From NCBI RefSeq assembly GCF_963678635.1, contig NC_087067.1:54554233-54614232 (forward strand): 60,000 bases of DNA. The letters are read 5' to 3'. The notes beneath the pieces were generated by a model, which worked only from the letters and a program-made list of their open reading frames with translations, did no database searches and was not told the DNA's origin. Positions 11,561 to 22,900 of the stretch are shown in pieces. The translations under genes and the position numbers were made by a program. The DNA is from Symsagittifera roscoffensis. Its lineage: Eukaryota; Xenacoelomorpha; Acoela; Convolutidae. The first letter of the stretch is position 1, and each line of letters opens with the position of its first letter.

Positions 11561-12032
11561 GGGGCATAGGAAATTAGACGATAAGCAAATTAGACGGATG
11601 CTACAAAAACGAAATTAGACGGAATTTATTTTTTACAGATCTGGCATTTTAGACGAAAAAGCTATGAAAAGGAAAGGGCCAACAAAATTTTTTTATTAAA
11701 AGTCAAGTTTCACAAATACAAAAAGATCATAAAATGTCAATACCTATCAAAACAATTAGTCTAAATGAACAAAAAATGTCAAATCCGAATATTACAAAAG
11801 AGTTTTGAATTGAATAAATTATGCATGATTGACTTGTAAAACTTTTGGCTACCGAAATTTTATCTGTTGTCTGTCTACAAACAATTATATTTTTCTTGCG
11901 CAATTTGTCTGCAAACAATTTTAATCTCTCTCACTTTCGTCTATTTTCTCACAATTGCAGTTTTGCAAAATCGTCTATATTCCTTTTAAGTACCTCCGTC
12001 TAATTTGCTTATCGTCTAATTTCTCAACCCCC
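11561..12032. mobile_element. TIR element with 9-bp target duplication
   Basis: This 472-bp element is bounded by inverted repeats of about 38 bp. Both ends carry AAATTAGACGATAAGCAAAT followed by TAGACGGA, preceded by a GGGG tip. The flanks GGTAATAAT at 11552-11560 and 12033-12041 are identical, giving a 9-bp target duplication. The TIR itself contains a short direct repeat of AAATTAGACG. There is no transposase, so it is non-autonomous. A 9-bp duplication fits Mutator-like elements, but the superfamily is an inference. Confidence 0.85.
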
Positions 12033-12528
12033 GGTAATAATAGCTAAATTAAGGTTAGAATTGTTGTTGTGAAGTAATGTTGATATTTTTGGGGATGATA
12101 GCCTATCTAGTTTCATTTTATGTTTTTGAAAGCCGAAAATCTCCAGATCAATTTTTCTCGAAAATTGAACCATTTTTAAGATTTTGCGTCGAAACAAAAT
12201 CACGGCCGATCGGGCTGTATTATGATAACAAACTTCACTACGTATGAGCTTTCTGTGATTTTGGACCTAAATTTGGGCCAAAAAGTACTAGCGAATCCAT
12301 AGTGTCTTACCTTTCCTTCGTGAAATTGTTGGAACAACAAAAATAACAATTTCGAAATTCAAAAAAAAGTTTTTATTTTTTTGTTTATATAAGTTTTTTT
12401 CTGACAGTAATAACTAAAAGAAATTTTTGATGTTAATTAGGAGTAGGAGGTGTTCTAAATTGCGTATAGTTTTTAATTCGTTTTATTTGCAACTATAACG
12501 GCTGATGGAACTAGCCTAACTGCTTGTG

Positions 12529-13077
12529 CAACAACCGACTGCTCTTATTGTTCCGACTTTCGATACGAAAGTAACGGAATATTTGTGCTCGGGGTGGGTT
12601 TTTTTTTCTTCAGACAAATTTCGACTTTTTAACTAGCCATTTTTGACGGAATTTTTTTATATCATTCAAAATGTATTGTTGTCCTGAGCTTAAATTTGAA
12701 AAGATATTTCACCTGTGATCATTTTTCAGAAAGTTATGAGGGTTTAAAGGTTGCCATTTTGACCAATTTGGGACAATTAACGCGCGATATACTCGAGCTA
12801 TTAACGCGTAAGCGGAGATTTAATCCGTCTTAGAAATTGTTCCAAATTGGTTGAAAGAAGCTTATTTGCCATAATTGGTTTGTTTCAAGGAACGAAATCT
12901 ATCCTTTTGTACTGTATATGGCGTGTGGGGGGATGATTTTCATAAAAAATTTTAAATTAAAAAAAAAATTTCATTTTTTTTATTTCAATTAATTTTTTAA
13001 AGTTATTACTGCTCCATAAACCTTAAAAGGTAGTCGGAACATTCAGGGCTTCGCCCTGATGCGAGCAGTCTTGTTAC
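12529..13077. mobile_element. Putative TIR element E1
   Basis: The left end (12529-12560) contains CAACAACCGACTGCTC then GTTCCGACT. The right end (about 13030-13077), reversed, contains GTAACAAGACTGCTCGC then GTTCCGACT, so the ends are imperfect inverted repeats. The right end also holds a hairpin, CAGGGCTTCGCCCTG. A relative lies at 18104-18637. No clear target duplication was found and no coding capacity is seen, so boundaries are approximate. Confidence 0.5.
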
Positions 13078-16000
13078 TCAATTTATTCTTTCGTGAATGC
13101 AGGAAGCGCAAATTGAATTCTCTTCTGTCAGTTTTATTTGAAGCGAGTTTTTGTGGATCTACTTTAATATTTAGAAAGAGATGAATGTATACTAGTGATC
13201 TCAAAGTTGTTTCTTAGGGCTTAGCCATCGTAATCTGTCTTATTTGAGGAGGATTCCTGTGTTGATCCTTTTTGCCTACCTTAAACCTTAATTAGCGAGT
13301 ACTCTAATTTGCATTTCTGAGCTAATACCGGAATTACTTCATGATTCAAAATTTCGCGTGCTCTAGAAAAATTTGACCATATTTGCATTGCGTCTCACTG
13401 CAGTTGCCTACTGAAACAAAGAACTTGAAGGCTGGCTCATTTTAGGGTAAATTGGTCAGGGAAAGAGCCGGTCTTATAAAAATAGATTCTATTTTATGCA
13501 ATTGGTCACTATTATCCCCCGTCAAATCACGGCGATCAAAGAGAAATAATCGCTATGAGATTGGCACAGATTGTCGGCTTCATAGATATGTAGAAAATAT
13601 TCATGATTGAAGTGAACTCTAGTTTATTATTGTACAACCGGGAGGGCTTGCGGGAGATCCGTGGACTGGTTAACAGTGCAAGTACAGTGTGTTTAATGGG
13701 CTAAACGGGACTGTTTTGGGTGCACTAGAACGTGTTGTCTTGTGTTGTGTTGTGTTGTGAGGGATTAAACATCTATCAGAATTTATGTGGATTGACAACT
13801 GATACGAGAGTGTTTGGAGTTGTGTTGTGTGGTTATTGCTAATAAAGAGCGCATGGTCTTGTTGGTTGATCATGTTAATTATGCGGTCCAGAAATAATCA
13901 ACTGCAGGTCCACTTAATCCCAACTGCAAACCCACACCACCACCGCCACCACTCAAATCTCACACCTGATCTGAACTGAACTACACTGCAACTGACTGAA
14001 TTGAAGTTGCCTCACTACGAGCAAACCATGTGTGCACTCCACCCCTACCCTGCCCCTCCCCTCCCCACCCCGCATGTCCACAGTGACAGATTAGCACAAC
14101 TAAGACATAGAAATGCCGTCATAGTGAGAATGATACAACAGAGAATGATGATCCACCCAAATTGCAGAGACATTTTACAAGTAGCAGAATATTTTTTTAT
14201 CTACTCATACTGTCAATTGAATCATACATCAAAACAAGTTCTTTCTGAACTTTTCACTTTCATCATAGATTTGAAGACATATGAGTTAAAATTTATTCGG
14301 TTTCTGATTTGTATTTGCGAATAGCAACCAACTGTTCTGCTTGAACTCCTCTTTTCCTTTCGACCAAGATATTTTTTAAGTGCCGGTCGGCCTATCTGGC
14401 CATTTAACAACTTCGGTCGAAAACAAAACATTTGTGTTTCAAGTCTGAATTGTGCTCACGTGTTGTTTGGCTTGATTGGAACTGACAGTAGTACCCTGAA
14501 AACAACAACAACAACATCACAGAGTGTGTGCCAGGGTTCAAAACAGTTTTTTTGCAGAGGCGGAAGACGGGAGGGTGGGGGTAGTTGAGTTGTGCTGTGC
14601 TCGTGGCTAGAACTGTTCATGTTCGTATGAGGAGTGGGGTGGGGTGGGAACATGGTCTAGATTGGGTTGGTGTGACGGCTAAGCTCAAGTGTAAACAGCC
14701 CCAAACTAACTTGCATAGTATTTAACAGTAGCTTATTCCTGGTCCCCTCTATATTGCAACTACTGCACTTCACCTGTGCGCTCTCTCTCTCTCTCTCTTA
14801 CCACTCTCTTACCAATCAACTCAACTCTCTTACCGGTCCAGTCCAGTTCAGTTCAGCTGAGTGGAGTGCAGTTAGCTTTCCCTTCAGTACTCTGTTTGTG
14901 TTATTTATTACGTGTCTATCTCTGATTGTGCATGTGCATGTGTGTGTGTGTGTTGTGTGTGTGTGTGTGTGTGCTTGAGGCCACAGACGTGTCCAATGTA
15001 CCTCCGCAGGGCCACATTCAACAACAAAACACACTCATTAAACACTACTACTGCAGTCCAGCGAGTCCCAAACTAGCCTTCAATTCCATTCCTATTCTGC
15101 TTCCCCCTACAACCAATTACTACCCTTTAGTTTATGATTTCCCACTTTTATTCACTTTATGCTGAACACTTTAGTCCATAATTGTTAGCCTGTCGTCTGT
15201 CTCAAATATTTCTCCATTCCACTATTGTCACTTTCAATTCACGTTTCATTTGGTCCAACTCTCAAAACACAGTTTGTTAGTGGCCCCGAGCACATATGGG
15301 CAGAACAAAACTGTTCAGCAATAGCCCTTGCAGCAGTTGTTATTCTCCTGCTATTGTGCTGCTATTGCCCTGTACCTGTTAGTTGTGTTGTGCTGTTTAT
15401 GTACTAAGCATTCGGCCACACGAACACACCAATATCCATTTATGACACTTATTCAATAAAACATTCAATTTTCAATGATCGCTCTTTACCTTTGTGGGAA
15501 GTGGCCATGCTCTATAGAATAGACCACTAGCCACACTAGGGCCATGAACAACTCTTACCATTCTCTACTTTGCTTCCATTTTTCCTTCTCTTTTTCTCGC
15601 CATTTAATTTAATTTAATTTATTTTCATTTCCATTTTTGTCACCTATTTTTATGCAACTGTTTAAACAATGGCGCATCTCTTTTCTTCTTCTTCTTCTTC
15701 TTCTTCTTCTTGCGCACAAATCAAATCACCAAACAACAATTCAACACCACTCAACCATTATTATACATGCATACACACATTATGCGACATCAATTTGCAG
15801 ATCAGCAAATCCAATGCAGCATAAAATCCAGTTTTGTTCACAGAGCGTGAACGAATAAAGGAGCAGGATTGAACGAACAAAGAAGTGCTGCTCGAGTTCT
15901 ATTACCGATCAGAAACAGGCCGCCTCATTTTGGCTTTCTCCCTTTCATCCTCCTCTCCCAGTTTTCTTTTCATTTCCTGGACTGCTTTTAACTAATTGTG

Positions 16001-16453
16001 GGGGTTGGACTTACCAACTGTGTGTTGGCTACAGTTGTTTGTATAGTTGTGAGTATATTGTGCTGCTTGTGTTCAGTTGGGAATTGACTGTTGGTGTCTC
16101 TCTTTGGTAGTGATTAGAGTCAGGGGTCCGAATGCGGAACAAATTGCAGGGCTGCCATATCCTGACAAACACATAGTCAGGCATAATAACAATCATATAA
16201 TAGTTATTGTTCATAATTATATACCTCTATTCCCTTCCATTCCCTTCCATTCCATCCCCACACACTTCTTTCTGTTTCGATTTGATTTGGAATAGGTTCT
16301 CTTTTGTTCTACTTTTTGTCTGTGCCGTCCTGTGGCCCAATGTTATTTTGTCATTTGCTGTTTAGCAGATAAGCGAAGTGGGTGAAGAGTGTTCGGACTG
16401 GTGGTGCCACATTCATACATTAGAGACACTGACTCTGAAGTGGGCGAGTGAGA
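13078..16453 (+). other. Upstream region of the liprin-beta gene
   Basis: From about 13.6 kb the sequence becomes less AT-rich and unique-looking, unlike the repeats on either side. It includes CA- and CT-rich patches, a (CT)n run near 14776-14798, a (TG)n run at 14936-14974 and a (CTT)n run near 15681-15712. It probably contains the promoter, 5' untranslated exons and first intron of the downstream gene, but I could not fix a transcription start. Confidence 0.4.
14028..14181 (+). CDS. Possible short coding exon, unknown
   Basis: An ATG at 14028 opens a frame encoding a Pro/His-rich start followed by RLAQLRHRNAVIVRMIQQRM, which looks more protein-like than its surroundings. A weak donor (CAA then GTAGCA) lies near 14181. 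I could not connect it in frame to the exon at 16454, because stops lie just upstream of that ATG. It would belong to another transcript, be an upstream ORF or be spurious. Confidence 0.2.
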
Positions 16454-16730
16454 ATGGTGGAACAGATAGGGGGTCCTTTGGGGGGTGTCTCATTTATCCA
16501 GCACCACCTTCCCCAACCTCAGAACATCCAGAACAGTCCCACTGAAGAGACCACAAACAACAACAACAACAACAACAGCTCAAACGGAGACCACCACACC
16601 TACAGTTCAATCAACAACAATAGTAACAGTTACAACAGTAGCAGTAGTGTTTCCAACAGCAACAACATCACCCGCCCTCTGGACTTGCAAGAGAGACCAA
16701 ACAACCTCCTGCTCTCTTCTGCCTCCAGAG
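16454..16730 (+). CDS. Liprin-beta exon 1 (N terminus, Asn/Ser-rich)
   Basis: The ATG at 16454 has A at -3 and G at +4, with an in-frame TGA 18 bp upstream. The exon encodes a low-complexity tract with runs of Asn from an AAC repeat (16555-16577) and Ser/Asn alternation. The donor AGAG then GTCAGT leaves one base of a codon, which pairs with the phase of exon 2. The N-terminal position is inferred from phase and context; conserved liprin sequence is absent here. Confidence 0.65.
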
Positions 16731-19700
16731 GTCAGTCAGCTCAGCCCACAATTAACACACACATACTGTCCAAAAACGATCCCCCATTACCTGGTTTACA
16801 AATACGAAGTGCTCTTTAGGTGAGGGGGGTGTGTAAGGGGGGGGACGGTCTGGTGACACTTGAAAGTGAATCAGATAGTTGAATCTTCTGACAAAACATG
16901 TTTGTTCATATCGGTGAATGCTGCAAAGTGTATTTGCTTTGTATGCATTTGCGCACTCTTCAAAACAGGTCTGTTCACTCGTAGGCCGCATATTGGATAT
17001 ATTGGTTTGCTTCTGTCTCCCTTGAATATATTGCATTTTGATCCCTCTTTTCTTCCCCTTTGCAGCAGCAGCCACTCTTTTCTACTGTAGGCCTACTGCA
17101 GCCACTCAGACTAGAGAGATTTTGGAAAAACTGGTAGTCAAATTGAATAAATGCACAAAAATGATGGAAGAGTTAAGAGCCTTGAATTTGCATTTAGCCC
17201 TGTTAGCATTCCATCCACTTTGTTGTTTATCCAACTGTGGCTTTAATAGTTCCTGAACATGAAAAGGCAACTTATCCTCAGGTAGAATCATCATCTCTCT
17301 TTGACTGATTAGTCTCATTTCCTGCTAATCTGTGTTGTGTTTAACAGGCCAGTCTTGTGATGAACTGCAGTCTAGCTCATGTGGCGGCTCTGCTGATTTG
17401 CTGGGCAACAACACCAACAATAGACTGGGGGGCTTCTCATTCCCCCCAACCAGTGCAACCCCTGAACCCCCCTCCTCTCTCCATTCCTCCCAGCGCAACA
17501 TGAACAACAACAACAGCAGCAGTAACAGTCACTCTACATCTCCATTGGTGCGCTGCTACAGCCAATCACAGGCCGACACAATGGGAGCACAGCACCTGAA
17601 CGGGTTCCAGACGGAGGGCAATCCTCAGAGCAATGGGAGTGGGGGTGGGGGAGGCGGAGAGGGGGGCTATGGGGCGGATGACATGCAGGAGAGGATAGAC
17701 TTGTTAGAGCGGGAGAAGAAAGTGCTTCAATATCACAACCAATTCCTCAAGGTTTTAATTCCTACTATCATAAACTGATAAAACCTGTTTTTTTCCCAAG
17801 TGTGGATTATTGGTCTGATAGTGTAATCTCATTAGTGTCTTTTGAACGAAAGTAAGATTGAAGGTGGATGAGACGTTGCTGAAGTCGTTTCTTCATCTGA
17901 TGGGACGCTGTTATCAATCTTCTGTTATCTTTTTACTGGCATTCTCATTACTTCCCGTTCTGCTCGTTTGTTCGTTCTGCAACGAATTAACTGTCATTTG
18001 TCAGGCTGGGTTATCAAATGAGATATAAAAATAGTCTTAGAGTCCGTTTTAGTGATGTCCTCGAGGCAAATGGAACATTAATTTAGTAATTGCATAGCGA
18101 AAACTACACCAAGACTGCTCTTGTCAGGACGAAGCCCAGAAGGTTCTGACTTACCTCTAACGTCGATTGAAAGTTCGTTTTTTAGTATTGAAAGCAGTAT
18201 TGAGTTTGGGGGATGGATCTTTCAGCCGACCAATCTTTTAGCTAAAAGTGAAATATTAATTTTTTAGCTGATCAACGTAATAGAAATGACACATAATTGG
18301 TTGACAGACGTAAAAAGACGCTAACTCTTCGATCAAGCTTCCTTAATTAAGGCAATGTGTCGTTTCCGTTCTTGGCCCAACATTACCAAATTACAGTATG
18401 AACTTTCAATTTGCTGGAACTCTTTTCAACCTATCGGTTTTGAGCATCTTCGTGAGATCATCAAAAAGATAAGTTTTGGACCGCATATCAAAAAAACTCA
18501 AGACAATTATCTAACAATTTGTCAACAAAACGATCAACTCCAAAAGCATAGTAGTCTAAATAAACGTTAAAAAAAAGTTGTGAGCGCACAATAAAACTCG
18601 CGCTAAATGCTAGCGCAGTGGAGCGAGCAGTTGCTACTCGCCAGTGCCGCGTTTCAAGTTACTGTTCTGACCTGCTATTTGTTTTGAGTCTGCTATAAGC
18701 GGTCTGCTAAAATACATAGCACCTTGAGTTTGAATTTGAGACGGATCGCATTGTTTATTTGGATATACACGCCGCCCGTCGTAATTTGAAAGAATGCTTC
18801 AAAATGCTTGAAAAAATTGAAAATATTTTAATTTTTTAAGCTGAATTTTTACCCCATATGCTATTTTAAATACAAAGTGATTACACTTGCGAAAGTAAGT
18901 GTCTTCTAATCAGGTCGAGTTTTTCCCGTAAACAACTTTTCTTACATCTGAAGTTGATATTGAAGCTATTTTATTAGTGAACATTATAACTTGCAGATTG
19001 CTTCCCACTTGGCCTAGAGGTAACACCGATATCTCTGTACCTTAAGGTCTGGGATTTGAGTCCCGGCCGGAACTTGTTTTTTTTCAGTATTTATAAAGTT
19101 ATAAAAAATGATCCGGGAAATTAGAAATGTCAGTCTTTTGTTTGTCTGCTTATGTTTTGTTGACTTAGCTGCCACCGTGTGGAACTTTCTTGCGCGTTCA
19201 GCAATTGCCGTCGTAGTAGCAAGTGTTTTTGTTGTGTTTCTGTACTTTTTAAAATTAATAGCCTGGCTGTGTATATACATTTTTTTTCGTTAGAAAGCTT
19301 GAAATGTATTCAGCTTGTTTTATTAACTTAGCTGCCCTGATTTGTGTCGCTTCTCGAAAAAAAATGATTGATTAAAAAATTCAGGTAGTTTGTGCTGCAA
19401 AAGTTCAAATTTTTTTAAAAAAAATTGGTCTTAACATTTAAGTTTACACTATAACAAAGTTGATGAAGCTGCTTTGTATATTTTCTGTCAGAACAAACAG
19501 CGAGATGTGCTATCTTATCTGTATACAATTGTGCTTAAAATCAGTTCTGGTAATTGATATCTCCAGCTATTCAGTATATGAAGTAGATGCATGTGACATA
19601 GAGGAATGAACTATCTATGGTATGTAGATTGATTGGGTCACAGTGGAATGAGAGGCTATTTTGAGTTCTTCAGCCGAAATACCTGGAGCACAGACTGTAT

Positions 19701-19885
19701 GCTACTGTGACCATGTACTACTGGACTTTTTTGTATGTGTTCGCTTGTGAGAGTGTGTGTGTATTTGTGGTGTGATTTTGTGTTTAGGAGGAATTGGAGA
19801 GCCACAAGAAGCAGATAGCTGAACTGCACACTACAGTGGCTGACTTGAGGAAGAGAAACATCAGATACCAGGTCAGTCGCTCAGT

Positions 19886-19963
<78 letters not shown>

Positions 19964-22900
19964 AAATAAACCGACAGCAACGCTCAATACTCCATATATC
20001 CTAAACAATTTTAGATTTGCAAGTCTCTATGAACGTATTGAAGACACCTATATAGGCCATCTTGATCTTTTTTTTAAGGAAGAAGTCTCAAAATTTGATC
20101 ACAATCCGAATTTGACTTTTTGCAGTTTGACTTTTGACTGCTTTTGATTTTAAATTGAATTATTATGCTAAAAAGAAGGAAAATTACGCTCTGCGATTAC
20201 TTAAAGTCAAATGGCGGAAAAAGATATGATCAAGTTTTCTCAAATTGGGGCAATTTTATTTAGAATTGACTTCATAAAAGATTCTGCAAATTCAAAGGGG
20301 TTTAAGGTGATATATACTTTTTGAGAGTCGAAAGCTGAAGTTTTCTTACAAAAATTTTTAATCATTCAGTTCGGTTTCCGAGAGTTCATTGACTCTTTTG
20401 CTTCTGTTTGTTGGCTATGTTTGTTCACAGCAACGTGAAATTTTACGAGGGAGTTCCTGGATAACTTGGGTTTTCTGAACAGGGTTCGTGCAGTGAAAAA
20501 TAACAATCAAGAGATTTTCTTAGGAGAAAAATCCAGGGTTTTCAGAAGCCTGTCAGAACTTCTAGTAAGATCGCTGAAATTTTTTTTGTCTACTCCCTAT
20601 GAACTGTTTTTAAAAAAGAACAAGAATAGCAGGTCATTGCGCAGATATTCTTCAGCTTTCATTTTAAAAAATATATGATCAAACTTCAATGTAAAAAACG
20701 GGTTACGAGACCTCAAGTAACGTTTAAGTAAAAGATAGCTTGACTGGCGATCGTAAAGAGTTACAAATTGCCAATTTATCCATTTCGAAAACCAAACAAA
20801 ACTCAAAATCATTTTTTTTTCGACAAGGAAAATGTTTCCAAAATTTTTTGCAGCTCGAATCACAACTAAAAGGGCTTCAATCGGATCACGTTTGCGATTA
20901 GCGATTGTTATCAATCGTAACAGAGATTTTTCAGGAGAACAACTTTTCTCACCGAACCACTGAATCCTTGCTTAAATTTTTTCAGCGTCGCTGTTTTTGT
21001 CAACCAGCAGACATACTTTGATCATGTTTGTATTTAAAATACCTGTTCTATTCTTTTTTTAACGTTTTTTGCAAATTTGATAACTCGGATTTCAGATTTT
21101 TTTTCACATTAACTGGAAATTTTCCTCTTAAGTTTTTCGCTTATGTTAGTTTTTCGCTTATGTTACAGTCCTCGATGCAATAATCACCTGTTTGCACTAG
21201 CAAGCAGCGTAGTGTATTTGTACAAACCTTCTTTTTTCTAATCTAACTCTCAACGAAAAGTGTTCATTAAAAGTGTTCGTTTACTTGGTGGCCTTTTTGC
21301 TATAATCACGATCTATAGCATTAGAAATTTCATAGCATCTGTTCTCTGCTTTATTTGTGGCTAGTGTTTGTGATTTATTAAGCGTTCATGGCTGATTGGT
21401 TGGGGCGTGAGACGCATAATCTCTTGGTCGCACATCGAATCCGAAACTTAGCCAAGTTTTTACTAATTCGAGGCTTATTTCTACTTTTTCTATTGCACTT
21501 TATAGAGCTGCTTTTTGACGTGCTCGCGCTAGTTTTTGCGAAGCGAAAGCTTGGCCATTATGTTAATATTTCATCGTTTGAAGAGCAGAAAAAGGTGTGT
21601 AGCGTGTGTATGCTTCGGGATGGGCGGAAGAGGGGTAAAAAGTTTAACTGCTCATCATTTTTTTTCGGCTCAACGCGTTTCTGCCCAAGTATTTTCGACT
21701 TTGTCACTGCTTCGTAAAAATGATTTTATGCTAACTTAACACTGGCAATTGTTGTTCTAAACATTTTATCTTCCATGTAAACATCTCTCGAGACAAGTGG
21801 AGAGACGCTTTAGTACATCTAGTTTTCGAATTTTTTTCAAACATTTTGTTTAGTGTCTTTATCTACTTTTTTTTTATCAGCTAGCTTGCCATGCTTAGCT
21901 TGTGATGTATTGCAAGTGAAGCTCTACTTCACCTCTGTGTATTTTACTCGAGCTCATCTGGCATTTCTTCTGGTAGCTGGATTTGCTTTATGACCAGATT
22001 CAAATTAAAGCTACTGATGTCTGTTCTTTGTGCTTTTAGAACATTCTGACGTCTTATGAGCAGATCACGGCGGCTGGCTTCAACAACCTCGACAAAAGCA
22101 AGACCAACGCCAATGTCATGTTCCAGAACCAAAGCCAGAGGTACTTATTGTATCATTACACCCATCAATCGCCCAATTTATTTGTCTGGTTTCACTGAGG
22201 ATTTGGTACGCAAAATTGATGCGAAATTGGTACGCAAAAGAAACAACGCTGATGACACTTGTGCAATTGAAAGCAAAATTGCGCAGGTCAAAACTTTTCT
22301 GTAAGTTTTAAGTGCCACTCAATAGTTAAGAAAGTGGGGAACATTGTGCAGGTTTTTTGTCAAATAGTTCGATGTTTACGGAAGTACAATAGACTGTGAG
22401 GGGGTTGATATTGTTTTGTATTGTATTGTTTGTCTGTTAGTCTGACGAGTGACGATGACAACATGAGTGAGAAGGCGCTGACTCCGACCTCATCCACCGG
22501 CACAGAGTCAGACAGTGCGAAGTCCATACAGCCCCACCACTCATCCCACCCCCACCCCACACATCAACAACAACAGCAACACCCCAACCTACAGATTCCA
22601 TCCTCCACTCTCACGTCAAACAACTGCAACCGGCAGACCACAGGTAAATACATGCCACTAAATGAGCAAATGAGGCTCCTTTTTTCATTCCGATCAACAA
22701 GTGGGAAGGAACGAATGTGTCAGGTGTGTTCCATTTTCTTAGATTTGTTGAGGGTTAAGTTATATCAAAGACCTTCCTGCTTAATTTGATATTAAAAAGT
22801 TTCAAAAAGTGTCAAAAGCGGTCAGAATAATTTGGTCTGAACATTTAAAAAAAACGTAACTCTTCGCGGTGAATGGAATGCTTCACGGCCGCACGCCGGC

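Larger units (their letters stand above)
17752..19787 (+). other. Intron 2 of liprin-beta
   Basis: This 2.0-kb intron holds a TIR element (about 18104-18637) and a tRNA-like SINE segment (19003-19070). No further coiled-coil exon was recognised, but a small one could be missed. Confidence 0.6.
19872..22039 (+). other. Intron 3 of liprin-beta
   Basis: This 2.2-kb intron contains the CT microsatellite, an R1 copy (20035-20430) and an R2 copy with a second tRNA-like segment (21300-21570). The stretch 20435-21300 is AT-rich with no recognised feature. A CAAGTGAAGCTCTACTTCACC palindrome-type motif lies near 21915-21937. Confidence 0.6.

Noticed and set aside
17038-17256. Possible coiled-coil exon (REILEKLVVKLNKCTKMMEE) in liprin-beta intron 1
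   Set aside because: The phase from exon 1 fits exon 2 directly. No acceptor/donor pair here keeps both phases, and there is no liprin similarity.
19003-19070. Genuine tRNA gene
   Set aside because: A and B boxes are present, but the stems do not pair as a cloverleaf by eye and related degenerate copies occur elsewhere; a SINE head is more likely.
21388-21717. 109-codon plus-strand ORF with a hydrophobic segment
   Set aside because: It lies exactly on a dispersed repeat with a tRNA-like head, shared with 28.6 kb, and is an accident of that repeat.
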